Shown here one piece after another: positions 32,043-40,924 of a DNA stretch of 48,783 nt. The notes beneath the pieces are model-generated. The model was not told where the DNA came from. It saw only the letters and a program-made list of their open reading frames with translations, and did no database searches. The position numbers and the translations under genes are program-made. This stretch comes from an uncultured Alphaproteobacteria bacterium (GTDB taxonomy: Bacteria; Pseudomonadota; Alphaproteobacteria; Rhodobacterales; Rhodobacteraceae): positions 1-48,783 of the forward strand of contig CACBAO010000012.1 of assembly GCA_902537235.1 (NCBI GenBank). Reading direction: 5' to 3'. The first letter of the stretch is position 1; the number at the start of each line of letters is the position of its first letter.

Positions 32043-32117
32043 GCGGGCGTAGCTCAGGGGTAGAGCGTTACCTTGCCAAGGTAAATGTCGTGAGTTCGAA
32101 TCTCATCGCCCGCTCCA
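32043..32117 (+). tRNA. tRNA-Gly (GCC anticodon)
   Basis: A complete cloverleaf can be drawn. Acceptor GCGGGCG (32043-32049) pairs with CGCCCGC (32107-32113). The D arm is GCTC-AGGGGTA-GAGC. The anticodon stem TTACC/GGTAA encloses the loop TTGCCAA with anticodon GCC at 32075-32077. The T arm contains GTTCGAATC. Discriminator U is followed by an encoded CCA (32115-32117). It reads glycine codons GGC and GGU. Confidence 0.96.
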
Positions 32118-32273
32118 AAGCGTTCCATAGACAACTTTGTTATTACATAGGCTAGTTAGACACATAATGGCTTTTTGCATTTGACTTTCTTATTGTTTTT
32201 TGTCTAAAAGAACCTATCTCGGAGAGGACCCTGGGAAAAAAATTAATAGAGAAAAGAAACTCAAGAGAACAGA
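32118..32273 (+). promoter_or_regulatory. tRNA-Gly to pntA spacer with possible promoter
   Basis: This 156-bp spacer has TTGACT at 32181-32186 and CTAAAA at 32204-32209, spaced 17 bases apart. That is a fair -35 but a weak -10 about 65 bp before the pntA start. The bases just before pntA are purine rich (GAGAAAAGAAACTCAAGAGA) without a clean Shine-Dalgarno site. No hairpin with a T-run was seen after the tRNA. Confidence 0.35.
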
Positions 32274-33836
32274 ATGATTATTGGAGCGTTAAAAGAAAAT
32301 AAGAAAGACGAGAATAGAGTAGCACTAACACCAGAAAGCGCTCAACTCTTGGCAAAGCTAGGTCATAAGTGTCTGATCGAAAAAGGCGCGGGTGCTGGTG
32401 CAGGCTTTGCGGACGCTGAATACAAAGCAGCTGGCGTAAAAGTTATGGCGTCTTCAAGCGATCTCATTAAAAACAGTGAAGCGCTTATAAAAGTTAATCA
32501 ACCCACCACTGCTGAAATAAAAAAATTTAAAGCCGGACAGATTTTAATCACCTTTATATGGCCAGCTCAAAACCCTCAGCTAGTAAGGGACTTAAATAAG
32601 AAAAAAATAACCTCTCTTTCTATGGATATGATCCCCAGAATTAGTAGGGCTCAAAAGATGGACGCTCTCTCATCGATGGCAAATATTGCAGGCTACAGAG
32701 CTGTGATAGAGGCCGCAAATAATTTTGGTCGATTTTTTACTGGTCAAATAACAGCTGCTGGCCGAGTTCCACCAGCTAAAGTCCTTGTAATAGGAGCAGG
32801 GGTTGCTGGTCTCGCTGCGATTGGGGCAGCCCAAGGCCTAGGTGCTGTGGTAAGAGCATTCGACGTAAGGCCTGAAGTTGCGGAACAAATTGAGTCCATG
32901 GGAGGCGAATTTTTATTTCTTGATTTTGACGAAAGTAGCTCAACTGAGGGAGGTTATGCAGCGCCTTCGAGTCCCGAATTTAGAAAAAAGCAGTTGGAAT
33001 GTTTCCGTGAGCAAGCTCCAGATATAGATATACTGATTACCACAGCACTAATTCCAGGGCGAGATGCACCAAAATTATGGCTGAAAGATATGGTAGCTAA
33101 GATGAAGCCAGGCTCAGTTATCGTTGACCTCGCAGCTGAGAAAGGTGGAAATTGTGATTTAACGAAGGCAGATAAAAAAGTCGTTACAAAAAGTGGAGTT
33201 ACAATTATAGGTTATACTGATTTTCCGAGTAGGATGGCAAAACAATCGTCATCACTTTATGCCAATAATGTCAGACATCTTTTTGACGATCTAACACCGG
33301 AAAAAAATGGAAAAGTGGCTGTAAACTTAGACGATGATATTATTAGGGGATCGCTTATAACTCATGCTGGAAAAGTAATGTACCCTCCACCAGCGCCAAA
33401 GGTTAAAGCAGTGCCTACAGCAAAAAAATCAGAGTTGGTAGAAAAAACACCCGAGCAATTGAAAATTGAAGAAGCCGCTGCCACTAGAAAGGCTGGTGCT
33501 TTGCAAGTAGGAATGTTAATTCTGGGAGGTCTGATCATGGCTCTTTTAGGCCAATATGCTCCTCCAGCTTTTATGCAACATTTCATAGTATTTGTTTTGT
33601 CTTGCTTTGTTGGCTTTCAGGTTATTTGGAATGTGAATCATGCATTGCACACACCATTGATGGCGGTGACCAATGCGATATCCGGTATTATTGTGGTAGG
33701 CGCACTTTTGCAGGTTGGGTCGCCTAATTTCGTCGTGGAAATACTTGCTAGTATTTCCGTTTTGATCGCAACAATAAACATCGTGGGAGGATTTCTTGTT
33801 ACAAAAAGAATGCTCGCCATGTTTCAGAAAAGTTAA
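32274..33836 (+). CDS. pntA: NAD(P) transhydrogenase subunit alpha
   Basis: Alpha subunit of the proton-translocating transhydrogenase, which uses the proton gradient to drive NADH + NADP+ to NAD+ + NADPH. It is 520 residues. The NAD-binding domain I comes first ([17 protein letters not shown] start; [20 protein letters not shown] dinucleotide site; [10 protein letters not shown]). A proline/lysine linker follows, then four membrane helices (about residues 410-515). The two alpha regions are fused in one chain, as in E. coli, rather than split into pntAA and pntAB as in Rhodospirillum rubrum. pntB follows after 11 bp. Confidence 0.95.
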   Translation: MIIGALKENKKDENRVALTPESAQLLAKLGHKCLIEKGAGAGAGFADAEYKAAGVKVMASSSDLIKNSEALIKVNQPTTAEIKKFKAGQILITFIWPAQNPQLVRDLNKKKITSLSMDMIPRISRAQKMDALSSMANIAGYRAVIEAANNFGRFFTGQITAAGRVPPAKVLVIGAGVAGLAAIGAAQGLGAVVRAFDVRPEVAEQIESMGGEFLFLDFDESSSTEGGYAAPSSPEFRKKQLECFREQAPDIDILITTALIPGRDAPKLWLKDMVAKMKPGSVIVDLAAEKGGNCDLTKADKKVVTKSGVTIIGYTDFPSRMAKQSSSLYANNVRHLFDDLTPEKNGKVAVNLDDDIIRGSLITHAGKVMYPPPAPKVKAVPTAKKSELVEKTPEQLKIEEAAATRKAGALQVGMLILGGLIMALLGQYAPPAFMQHFIVFVLSCFVGFQVIWNVNHALHTPLMAVTNAISGIIVVGALLQVGSPNFVVEILASISVLIATINIVGGFLVTKRMLAMFQKS

Positions 33837-33847
33837 GAGGTTCTCTT

Positions 33848-35251
33848 ATGCTAAGTACAGAGTTAGTAACAGCGGCGTATATTGGTTCAAGCGTATTATT
33901 TATCCTCTCTCTAGGTGGTCTAAGCAACCAAGAAAAAGCCAAAAGAGGTGTTTGGTTTGGTATTGTGGGTATGGCTATAGCCATTTTGGCAACTGTATTA
34001 GGCCCAGAAATGAGTGTTTCTAAGTATTTAATTCCGAGCCTCATTGTAGGTTCAGTAATTGGGTTGGTTGTTGCCCAAAGAGTTCAAATGACGGGTATGC
34101 CTGAATTGGTAGCAGCTCTACATTCTTTTGTTGGTTTAGCAGCAGTATTTATTGGATTAAATCAGGAAATCAACCCTACAAAAATGTATTTTGGAGCCGA
34201 TAAAGTGATCCATGATACTGAAGTCTTTCTTGGTATTTTTATTGGTGCTATCACTTTCACAGGATCTGTAATAGCGTATGGAAAGCTTGCTGGTAGTATA
34301 ACTGGGAAAGCAGTTATTTTACCAGGTCGACATCTACTGAACATATTGATGGTTGTTGTCTGTTTAGTTCTTGGATGGATGTATCTTAACGACTCGGTCT
34401 TGGTGACTTATCTCAATCAAACAGGGATATGGACGCTAGTGGTTATGACTATAATTGCTTTTATTATCGGTGCCCATTTGGTTTTGGCCATTGGTGGTGC
34501 TGATATGCCCGTTGTGGTATCAATGCTAAATAGTTACTCGGGATGGGCAGCTGCAGCGACAGGTTTTATGTTAGGCAACGACCTGTTGATTGTTACCGGT
34601 GCGCTTGTCGGCTCCTCAGGAGCCATCCTTTCTTATATTATGTGTAAAGCGATGAATAGAAACTTTGTATCTGTCATATTAGGAGGATGGGGAGGAAGTG
34701 GAGAACCATTGACTGATATAGAGGGAGAGATGATAGCAACTGATAATGACTCCGTTGCCAGTATGCTCGAAAACGCAAAGGAGATTATCATTGTCCCAGG
34801 TTATGGAATGGCTGTTGCTCAAGCTCAATCGTCAATTTCTGAGCTTACTAAACGCCTTCGTAATAAAGGCAAAAATGTTAGATTCGCAATTCATCCCGTT
34901 GCAGGAAGATTACCTGGACATATGAATGTACTACTTGCTGAAGCAAAAGTGCCCTACGACATAGTCCTCGAAATGGATGAAATAAATCAAGATTTTCCAG
35001 AAACAGATGTAGTAATAGTAATTGGTTCGAATGATATTGTTAACCCTGCTGCTCAAGACGATCCGAATAGTCCTATTGCTGGGATGCCTGTATTGGAGGT
35101 ATGGAAATCTACGGACGTCATTATCTCGAAACGCGGTAAGGGCACCGGTTATTCGGGCATCGAAAATCCTCTGTTTTACAAAGAGAATAGCAGAATGTTG
35201 TATGGAGACGCAAAAAAGTCGGTTGACGAGCTATTGACAAAAATTAGCTGA
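33848..35251 (+). CDS. pntB: NAD(P) transhydrogenase subunit beta
   Basis: Beta subunit, 467 residues: about eight or nine membrane helices (residues 1-265) forming the proton channel, then the NADP(H)-binding domain III with [30 protein letters not shown] and [16 protein letters not shown]. It starts 11 bp after pntA, with AAGAGG upstream. For a phototroph the enzyme could turn light-driven proton motive force into NADPH. That link is inferred from function, not from shared regulation. Its stop is three bases from the convergent mttB-like gene. Confidence 0.95.
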   Translation: MLSTELVTAAYIGSSVLFILSLGGLSNQEKAKRGVWFGIVGMAIAILATVLGPEMSVSKYLIPSLIVGSVIGLVVAQRVQMTGMPELVAALHSFVGLAAVFIGLNQEINPTKMYFGADKVIHDTEVFLGIFIGAITFTGSVIAYGKLAGSITGKAVILPGRHLLNILMVVVCLVLGWMYLNDSVLVTYLNQTGIWTLVVMTIIAFIIGAHLVLAIGGADMPVVVSMLNSYSGWAAAATGFMLGNDLLIVTGALVGSSGAILSYIMCKAMNRNFVSVILGGWGGSGEPLTDIEGEMIATDNDSVASMLENAKEIIIVPGYGMAVAQAQSSISELTKRLRNKGKNVRFAIHPVAGRLPGHMNVLLAEAKVPYDIVLEMDEINQDFPETDVVIVIGSNDIVNPAAQDDPNSPIAGMPVLEVWKSTDVIISKRGKGTGYSGIENPLFYKENSRMLYGDAKKSVDELLTKIS

Positions 35252-35254
35252 CCT

Positions 35255-36799
35255 TTAAAAATCAGTTTTAGCTCCACCCTCTTTTATTCTTCTTTGAACA
35301 AAATCGTCTAATTCCGATGATATTCTTGAGCTTACTATTGGAGGCTCAAATTCCTCTAGTATTTGCTTCCACACACTGTTTGCCCTTTTCTCTGCTGATA
35401 ATTTCCCATCTGCTTCCCAAGCCTCATAGTTTCGCCAGTCTGATAAGATGGGTACGTAAAAAGCATCCTTGTATCTTTCTTGGGTATGGGTAGCGCCGAA
35501 AAAGTGCCCATTATGGCCAACCTCTTTTATAGCCGAGAAAGCTAACTTTTCTTCACCAGCATTAGCAATTTCAGGATCAAGATATTTTTGAAGTTGCTGA
35601 ATAATCTCGCAATCAATAATAAATTTCTCATAGCTAGCTATTAACCCACCTTCTAACCAACCTGCTCCATGATAAACCATATTTATTCCTCCAGAAATGG
35701 CTGACCACAAACTGTTGGAGCTTTCCCATGTAGCCTGAGCGTCTGGAGTATTTGATGTACACGCATTCGACGCACGTAGCGGGATTTTATAAAACCGAGC
35801 CATTTGACCTGTAATTTGTGTTGCTCTGATATACTCAGGTGTTCCAAAGGCAGGCGCTCCACTTTTCATGTCTACATTTGATGTAAAAGTCCCCAAAACA
35901 CATGGGCTTCCAGGGCTTATATATTGAAATAGTGAAATGGCAGACAATGCTTCCGCTAAAGCCTGCGCAACTGACCCGATGATTGTAACTGGCGACATAG
36001 CACCAGCCAGTGTGAAAGGGGTAACTACTACAGGCTGATTTTTTTTTGCAAATCGCATAGCACCGTCGAGCATTGGCCAATCATGCTTCAGTGGGGAAGT
36101 GGAGTTGATGTTTGTAAAAATTCTTGGTTTTGAAAAGAATTCTTTTTCATCTAAACCAGAAGCGATCTTTGCCATTTCCATCGCGTCTTCCACTCTTTCT
36201 GGACCAAGTGAATAAGCGTGAATCACTTTATCGGTAAGAGTGAGTTGTTCATATAAACAATGTAAGTGTCGGATTGAAGGATGAATATCTACTGGCTCTA
36301 CTGGGTATCCTCCTGAGAAATGAATGCAATTGAAAAATTGAGTTAACTTCGTTAAATCTTTAAAGCTATCAAAGTCCCCAGGCCTCTTTCCTCTATCTAG
36401 ATCTAACACGTTTGGAGGAGAAGAAACATTTCCAAATACAATATACCGATTTCCAATTTTAATTTTATTTTTTTGATTTCTTGGTGTGATGGAAAAATGT
36501 TGAGGAACTGTTTTCAACATATCCATAACCCATCGGCGATCCATCTTTACCTTTGAGTCACTAAAATCTACTTTACATCCTGCTTTTTGAAGAATCTTGC
36601 ATGCTTCTGGATTTAAAAATAGGACGCCGATCTCCTCGAGAATCTTCATTGCTGTATTATGTATCGCGACCAAAGCTTCTTCATTGAGTGGCTCAATAAA
36701 ATTATCAAAGTTATACGGTATCTGCCAATTCTGTTGCCTGAGTGAAAGCCTAGAGGCTCTATTTTCTTTGTTAGAAATACGTGAAGATTTTCTTCTCAT
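35255..36799 (-). CDS. MttB-family (trimethylamine methyltransferase-like) protein
   Basis: A 514-residue TIM-barrel protein of the COG5598/MttB superfamily, in which members demethylate quaternary or tertiary amines and pass methyl groups to a corrinoid protein. No in-frame TAG interrupts it, so it is a non-pyrrolysine member, like MtgB-type glycine betaine methyltransferases. Conserved stretches include AMKILEEIGVLFLNPEA, SAISGGINMVYHGAGWLEGG and EVGHNGHFFGATHT. Such genes are numerous in marine alphaproteobacteria. No partner corrinoid protein or reductive activator lies nearby, so the substrate cannot be stated. It reads in the same direction as the HAD genes behind it, 42 bp downstream of them. 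Confidence 0.85.
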   Translation of the reverse strand: MRRKSSRISNKENRASRLSLRQQNWQIPYNFDNFIEPLNEEALVAIHNTAMKILEEIGVLFLNPEACKILQKAGCKVDFSDSKVKMDRRWVMDMLKTVPQHFSITPRNQKNKIKIGNRYIVFGNVSSPPNVLDLDRGKRPGDFDSFKDLTKLTQFFNCIHFSGGYPVEPVDIHPSIRHLHCLYEQLTLTDKVIHAYSLGPERVEDAMEMAKIASGLDEKEFFSKPRIFTNINSTSPLKHDWPMLDGAMRFAKKNQPVVVTPFTLAGAMSPVTIIGSVAQALAEALSAISLFQYISPGSPCVLGTFTSNVDMKSGAPAFGTPEYIRATQITGQMARFYKIPLRASNACTSNTPDAQATWESSNSLWSAISGGINMVYHGAGWLEGGLIASYEKFIIDCEIIQQLQKYLDPEIANAGEEKLAFSAIKEVGHNGHFFGATHTQERYKDAFYVPILSDWRNYEAWEADGKLSAEKRANSVWKQILEEFEPPIVSSRISSELDDFVQRRIKEGGAKTDF

Positions 36800-36841
36800 T
36801 ACAAATTCGCCGCAAACATTTCGTAGTCCATTATAAGATAT

Positions 36842-37543
36842 CTAACTATTTAAGAAAATCTTTTTGAGCCACGTCTCCAGTTCATCAATACTGCCAATTA
36901 TAAAGGGGGTATGGAGACTCAAATCTTTTTTATTGGCAGTTCCTGACAATACCCCAAGACAAGGCATATTTATTTTATTTGCTGCGACTAAGTCATAAAT
37001 ACTATCACCAATCATTAGCACTTCTTGGGACAGTAAATTTGTTTTTCTTAAAAACGCCTCTAGTTGTCCAGGTTCTGGCTTAGAACCATAACCGCTGTCA
37101 TAACCGATTATCATATCGAAATATTGAGTTAAATTATGCTGCTCAAGATGTTTTATAGCGTTTTTTTCACTGTCATTTGTTACCAGACCGAGTGTAATTG
37201 TCTCTAAGTTAGTAAACAATTTATGTAGATTAGTTAATGGCACTTGTTTAGCATCACCAGAACCGTCAAATAAACCTTCATGGATCTTCTTTTTCATTAC
37301 TTGTGGAAACTTTTGGAAAATTGCATCCACAACTTCATCCACTGAGCCATGCACAAATATACTTTCCCTCACAAATTTATCAGAAGCTAGGTCAAAGTTT
37401 ATTGCTTTGGCCAATTTCAGTGTATCTAGATTATGTTGCTTGCTGAACTTTGTAACAAAGACTTTAGCCCACTCTGACCATGATCTTTGGATATCAAATA
37501 ATGTACCATCTTTATCGAAAATTATGCCTTTAATTTTCTTCAT
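36842..37543 (-). CDS. HAD-superfamily hydrolase (phosphoglycolate phosphatase-like)
   Basis: A 233-residue HAD phosphatase. Motif I is FDKDGTLFD (residues 9-17, Asp nucleophile). Motif II lies in LGLVTNDSE. Motif III Lys is near GYGSKPEPGQLEAF, and motif IV is LMIGDSIYDLVAA. A helical cap sits between motifs I and II. It resembles the Gph/PGP group that dephosphorylates 2-phosphoglycolate, but the substrate cannot be fixed from sequence. It overlaps the preceding HAD gene by 14 bases and precedes the MttB-like gene, suggesting one operon. Confidence 0.85.
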   Translation of the reverse strand: MKKIKGIIFDKDGTLFDIQRSWSEWAKVFVTKFSKQHNLDTLKLAKAINFDLASDKFVRESIFVHGSVDEVVDAIFQKFPQVMKKKIHEGLFDGSGDAKQVPLTNLHKLFTNLETITLGLVTNDSEKNAIKHLEQHNLTQYFDMIIGYDSGYGSKPEPGQLEAFLRKTNLLSQEVLMIGDSIYDLVAANKINMPCLGVLSGTANKKDLSLHTPFIIGSIDELETWLKKIFLNS

Positions 37544-38192
37544 TATCTTTTAAATAGCCCATTAATTGAGAAACTAAATCTTCCCATGAAGTGGGCTCTA
37601 TAGATGCACCAACAGCTTTGGGCATATAAGGCTTAACTAAATCACAAACCGAAAAATGGACACACACTGTTTGCTGATTGTCACTATATACACTTTCCAC
37701 CTGATAAGGATTGTCGTCAACAAAAAAGGACTGGGCTTTGTGGTTTTTCAGGATTTCCTTCACTGCGGGTCCCTTCATTCCTTCATTGCTTATTAGTGGG
37801 TAATCCATATTTAGGCTTTTAAGGTTAGTTACCCTATCATCATGAACGGAATGGGGTACATTACTCAAAATTATAATCTGAGCATATGCTTGGAGTTTCT
37901 TTAATGCTTGGGGAGCTCCTTTTGCAGCCGGTTGGCTTTTTGTTTCCTCATTTATAAAACCCCATACCAATTCCTTTGCTGTATCGGGATTAGCCACCTC
38001 ATCTGTCTCAGCTTTTTTTATTGCATTATCTAGTCGATATCCTGTTAGATGCAGGTAGTGGTCGTGTTTTTTTATATAAGCGGCAAATGGTTCAGCGAAA
38101 TGCACTAGCACTTCATCAGCATCAAATATCATTATCGGAAGAGTTGGATTAATGTTAAGGTTTGAGATTTGTTTTTTTGTATTTGGTGTCAT
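37530..38192 (-). CDS. HAD-like hydrolase with DADE motif I
   Basis: A 220-residue HAD-fold protein from ATG 38192. A TTG start at 38249 would add 19 residues. Motif I reads IMIFDADEVLVHF, so the second Asp is present but the canonical Gly-Thr is changed to Glu-Val. ILSNVPHSVHD is motif II, the Lys of MKGPAVKEIL motif III, and SFFVDDNPYQVESV motif IV. Fourteen bases of overlap tie it to the downstream HAD phosphatase. Two different HAD proteins in tandem is unusual, and their substrates are unknown. Confidence 0.75.
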   Translation of the reverse strand: MTPNTKKQISNLNINPTLPIMIFDADEVLVHFAEPFAAYIKKHDHYLHLTGYRLDNAIKKAETDEVANPDTAKELVWGFINEETKSQPAAKGAPQALKKLQAYAQIIILSNVPHSVHDDRVTNLKSLNMDYPLISNEGMKGPAVKEILKNHKAQSFFVDDNPYQVESVYSDNQQTVCVHFSVCDLVKPYMPKAVGASIEPTSWEDLVSQLMGYLKDNEEN

Positions 38193-38288
38193 TATTTCAT
38201 TAAGTTCAAATTTTACTCTTTTTTGTAGGGTAGATTTAGAAAAATGCAATACAATAGTTTAGTAAATTATTTGTGAAAGAAAGCAAAA

Positions 38289-38966
38289 ATGAATGAGAAT
38301 AAAGATGTACCAATCCGTGATGCCGCAACGGTTATACTATTAAGACAAAAAAAGGACAGTACATACGTTTTAATGGGACAAAGGGGAAATAAGGCAGCTT
38401 TTATGCCTAGTAAATATGTGTTCCCCGGAGGCGCCGTCGATGAAGACGATACTAATGTTGAATTATTTAAAACTATCAATAAAAAAGGTATCGATTTACT
38501 TCACCAATATTCTGAAAAGAAAATTGCTAAAGAATTGAGTGTAGCCGCAATAAGAGAGTTGTGGGAAGAGGCTGGATTACGCCTATGCGCAAAGGTTGAA
38601 AAAATTGTGAAAGTAAGCCCCGGGTGGGAAGATTTTTGTGATGGCTGTTATTTACCTGATGCAAGCAATCTGGAATACGTGTTTAGAGCTATAACCCCAC
38701 CAGGAAGACCGAGGAGATTTGATGCACGTTTTTTTATCTGTAAAGCCGAGAATGTGCATGGAAACCTAGATGATTTTTCATCCGCTTCAACCGAATTAAG
38801 TCATTTACATTGGATTGACATTAACGAAGTCAAGAGTCTCAACTTACCTTTTATAACGGAGGTTGTTATCAACGAGGTCAAAGAGATTATTAAAGATGGC
38901 CCAAACAAAAAAGGAGTTCCTTTTTTTAAACATGGGGCTTCTTCCGATTTTATTTTTATCAGTTAA
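38289..38966 (+). CDS. NUDIX hydrolase
   Basis: A 225-residue NUDIX protein. KYVFPGGAVDEDD (42-54) starts the NUDIX region and RELWEEAG (89-96) supplies the metal-binding box. The insertion of about 30 residues between the Gly-Gly and the REXXEE part resembles the NUDT19/coenzyme-A-type group. Substrate is unknown, though nucleoside diphosphate derivatives such as CoA or NADH are possible. It is divergent from the HAD pair, with 96 bp between starts. Confidence 0.85.
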   Translation: MNENKDVPIRDAATVILLRQKKDSTYVLMGQRGNKAAFMPSKYVFPGGAVDEDDTNVELFKTINKKGIDLLHQYSEKKIAKELSVAAIRELWEEAGLRLCAKVEKIVKVSPGWEDFCDGCYLPDASNLEYVFRAITPPGRPRRFDARFFICKAENVHGNLDDFSSASTELSHLHWIDINEVKSLNLPFITEVVINEVKEIIKDGPNKKGVPFFKHGASSDFIFIS

Positions 38967-38975
38967 AAATGTTTA

Positions 38976-39004
38976 TTGACTAATTATATTAGTTTTAATA
39001 TTTA
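38976..39004 (+). promoter_or_regulatory. Promoter of rpmG
   Basis: TTGACT (38976-38981) and TATTTA (38999-39004) are separated by exactly 17 bases, a good sigma-70 arrangement, 24 bp before the rpmG start. AAGGAA at 39015-39020 is the ribosome site. It lies just downstream of the NUDIX stop, so rpmG is probably transcribed on its own. Confidence 0.55.
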
Positions 39005-39027
39005 ACTACCAAACAAGGAATTAAATT

Positions 39028-39195
39028 ATGGCCAAACCTTCTACAATAAAAATTAGATTGAATTCTACTGCAGATACAGGGCATTTTTACGTCACTAAAA
39101 AGAACTCAAGAACTATTACAGATAAGATGATTGTCAAAAAGTATGATCCCGTAGCAAGAAAGCACGTAGAATATAAAGAAGGAAAGATTAAGTAA
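39028..39195 (+). CDS. rpmG: 50S ribosomal protein L33
   Basis: A 55-residue basic protein starting [20 protein letters not shown] and ending YKEGKIK. The sequence [16 protein letters not shown] and [16 protein letters not shown] is the L33 signature. It lacks the CxxC zinc pairs, so it is the zinc-independent form. Length is exactly what alphaproteobacterial L33 shows. Short coding length keeps it below usual ORF cut-offs. It lies between the NUDIX gene and the convergent Bax-inhibitor family gene. Confidence 0.95.
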   Translation: MAKPSTIKIRLNSTADTGHFYVTKKNSRTITDKMIVKKYDPVARKHVEYKEGKIK

Positions 39196-39223
39196 GGTAG
39201 GCAGCCTTACTTAAAAAGCTGCC
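39190..39223. other. Hairpins after rpmG
   Basis: AAGTAAGG (39190-39197) pairs with CCTTACTT (39205-39212), overlapping the rpmG stop, with a 7-nt loop. An alternative pairing GGCAGC (39200-39205) with GCTGCC (39218-39223) competes with it. Neither is followed by a T-run, so they may act as a weak shared end for rpmG and the convergent membrane-protein gene. Function as a terminator is uncertain. Confidence 0.4.
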
Positions 39224-39239
39224 ATCTACACTTAAGAAA

Positions 39240-39956
39240 TTAGTCTCTGTTTCCCATAAACTGCAGAAGAAACATAAACATATTTAAGAAGTTTAGATAC
39301 AAAGATAAAGCTCCCATTATGCCCATCTTTTCTGCATACTCTTCACCATATGCCGACCTATATTGTAGATAAGTGTTTTTGATATTTTGAGTATCGTATG
39401 CAGTTAACCCAGCAAATATCAAAACTCCTATTGCTGAAATTGCCAAATGCATGACCGGGCTCTGAAAGAACCAATTTGCAATTGAAGCTACTATTATACC
39501 AATCAAACCAATAAAGAGAAAGTTTCCTAGACCTGATAGGTCTCTTTTGGTTGTGTAACCATAAAGACTAAGTGCGGCAAAAGCGACCGCAGTTGTAAAG
39601 AATGTTTGTGCAATAGATATTGCGGTATATGCTAAGAAAATATAGGATATTGACAGTCCGATTAACGCGGCAAAAATCCAGAAAACTAATTGCGCTGTCT
39701 GGGTTCGCATGGAGTGAATTTTAGCACTAAACATAAAAACAACGCCAAGTGGTGCGAGCATCACAACCCATTGTAGCCACGTTCCAAATATCGCCATTAC
39801 TAGTGCTGGTGTCGTGCCTACTGCGTAAGCTACGGCCCCTGTTATCAACATCGCTAAAGACATAAGTCCATACACTTTGTTCATGTGGGCTCTAAGACCT
39901 ACATCTATGGCCTGAGATGAATCTACATATGATTTTGCAGTTTGATATTCTGCCAT
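39240..39956 (-). CDS. Bax inhibitor-1/YccA family membrane protein
   Basis: A 238-residue protein with seven predicted membrane helices and a short polar N-terminus (MAEYQTAKSYVDSSQAIDVG). The BI-1 signature GLTAYDTQNIKNTYLQYRS and the C-terminal MGALSLYLNFLNMFMFLLQF are clear. Family members act as pH-dependent ion (Ca2+) leak channels or as modulators of membrane proteases. In alphaproteobacteria the role is not settled. It is divergent from the HisN-like gene, with 146 bp between starts. Confidence 0.9.
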   Translation of the reverse strand: MAEYQTAKSYVDSSQAIDVGLRAHMNKVYGLMSLAMLITGAVAYAVGTTPALVMAIFGTWLQWVVMLAPLGVVFMFSAKIHSMRTQTAQLVFWIFAALIGLSISYIFLAYTAISIAQTFFTTAVAFAALSLYGYTTKRDLSGLGNFLFIGLIGIIVASIANWFFQSPVMHLAISAIGVLIFAGLTAYDTQNIKNTYLQYRSAYGEEYAEKMGIMGALSLYLNFLNMFMFLLQFMGNRD

Positions 39957-40102
39957 TTTATTGACCCCTAATTAATTATTGAGTTAAATATTATTTTAAT
40001 ATCTGATAAGTAAGCTATTTTTTCAAGTATTCAATGAATATTTGATTAAAAAATATCAAATAAAATGGTAGAAAATAGAAAGAATATACCGGATTTAAGA
40101 GC

Positions 40103-40924
40103 TTGGAGTTAAAAATCTTTACCGAATTAGAGAAACAAAGCCTTTTTGAAAATGCCATAGATATAGTTTGCGAGGCTGGAAAAATAACAAATAGCTATTT
40201 TAAACAAAATCTCATTATTGAGAACAAAGCCAAGAATTCTTTCAATCCTGTTACAATTGCGGATAGGTCAGCAGAAAAAAAAATCAGAGAAATGATTGAA
40301 AAGCTTTATCCAGATGACGCAATAGTTGGAGAAGAGTATGGAAAGAAGATTGGTTCAACTGACTTCACATGGGTTATAGACCCTATTGACGGAACAAAAG
40401 CATTCATTACAGGCATTCCAACATGGGGGATACTGTTATCTCTCGTTCGAAATAGTAAACCTATGATGGGCGTTATATATCAGCCATTTACTGGCGAGCT
40501 TTTTTGGGGCGGTTTTGGAAAAGCCTTCAAGAAAATTAATTTTAAAAGCGATAATCCAAAGTCTATAAGCGTCAGAGAGTGTAAAAATCTGGCCAACGCA
40601 GTTGTTGCAACGTCATCTCCTACGATACAAGACCAACTATTTCAAACTGGTTTAACTGAAATAATGAGGCTTTCAAAACTAGATAGATATGGATTAGACT
40701 GCTATGCATACGCCATGTTAGCTGAAGGGTATGTTGACGCTGTAATTGAGGTTGGTCTTCAAGAATATGATATTAGAGCTCCAGAGGCTGTTGTTTTATC
40801 TTCTGGCGGTATTGTAAGCAATTTTGATGGTTCATATCCATTGACAGGGGGTGATGTTATTGCCTCCGGCGACCCTCGCCTTCATGAGGAAATTGTTGGT
40901 ATTTTAAGTAAGTACACTGGATGA
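40103..40924 (+). CDS. hisN: Inositol monophosphatase-family protein, likely histidinol-phosphatase
   Basis: A 273-residue Li+-sensitive phosphatase fold: GEEYG (76-80), DPIDGTKAFITG (93-104) and the C-terminal EYDIRAPEAVVLSSGGIV. GTKAFITGIPTWGILLSL resembles HisN-type histidinol-phosphatases of alphaproteobacteria more than SuhB or CysQ, but the assignment to histidine synthesis is inferred. The start is TTG at 40103. The frame is closed upstream by TAG at 40076 and no ATG precedes residue 64, so a non-ATG start is required. The weak ribosome site is AAGAG. Confidence 0.78.
   Translation: MELKIFTELEKQSLFENAIDIVCEAGKITNSYFKQNLIIENKAKNSFNPVTIADRSAEKKIREMIEKLYPDDAIVGEEYGKKIGSTDFTWVIDPIDGTKAFITGIPTWGILLSLVRNSKPMMGVIYQPFTGELFWGGFGKAFKKINFKSDNPKSISVRECKNLANAVVATSSPTIQDQLFQTGLTEIMRLSKLDRYGLDCYAYAMLAEGYVDAVIEVGLQEYDIRAPEAVVLSSGGIVSNFDGSYPLTGGDVIASGDPRLHEEIVGILSKYTG

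Noticed and set aside
35255-36799. Pyrrolysine-containing trimethylamine methyltransferase
   Set aside because: The frame has no internal TAG, so it is a non-pyrrolysine MttB-family member with undefined substrate.
40065-40112. Mini-ORF of 15 codons overlapping the HisN-like start (possible leader peptide)
   Set aside because: No ribosome site, no run of regulatory codons such as His, and no attenuator hairpin seen.
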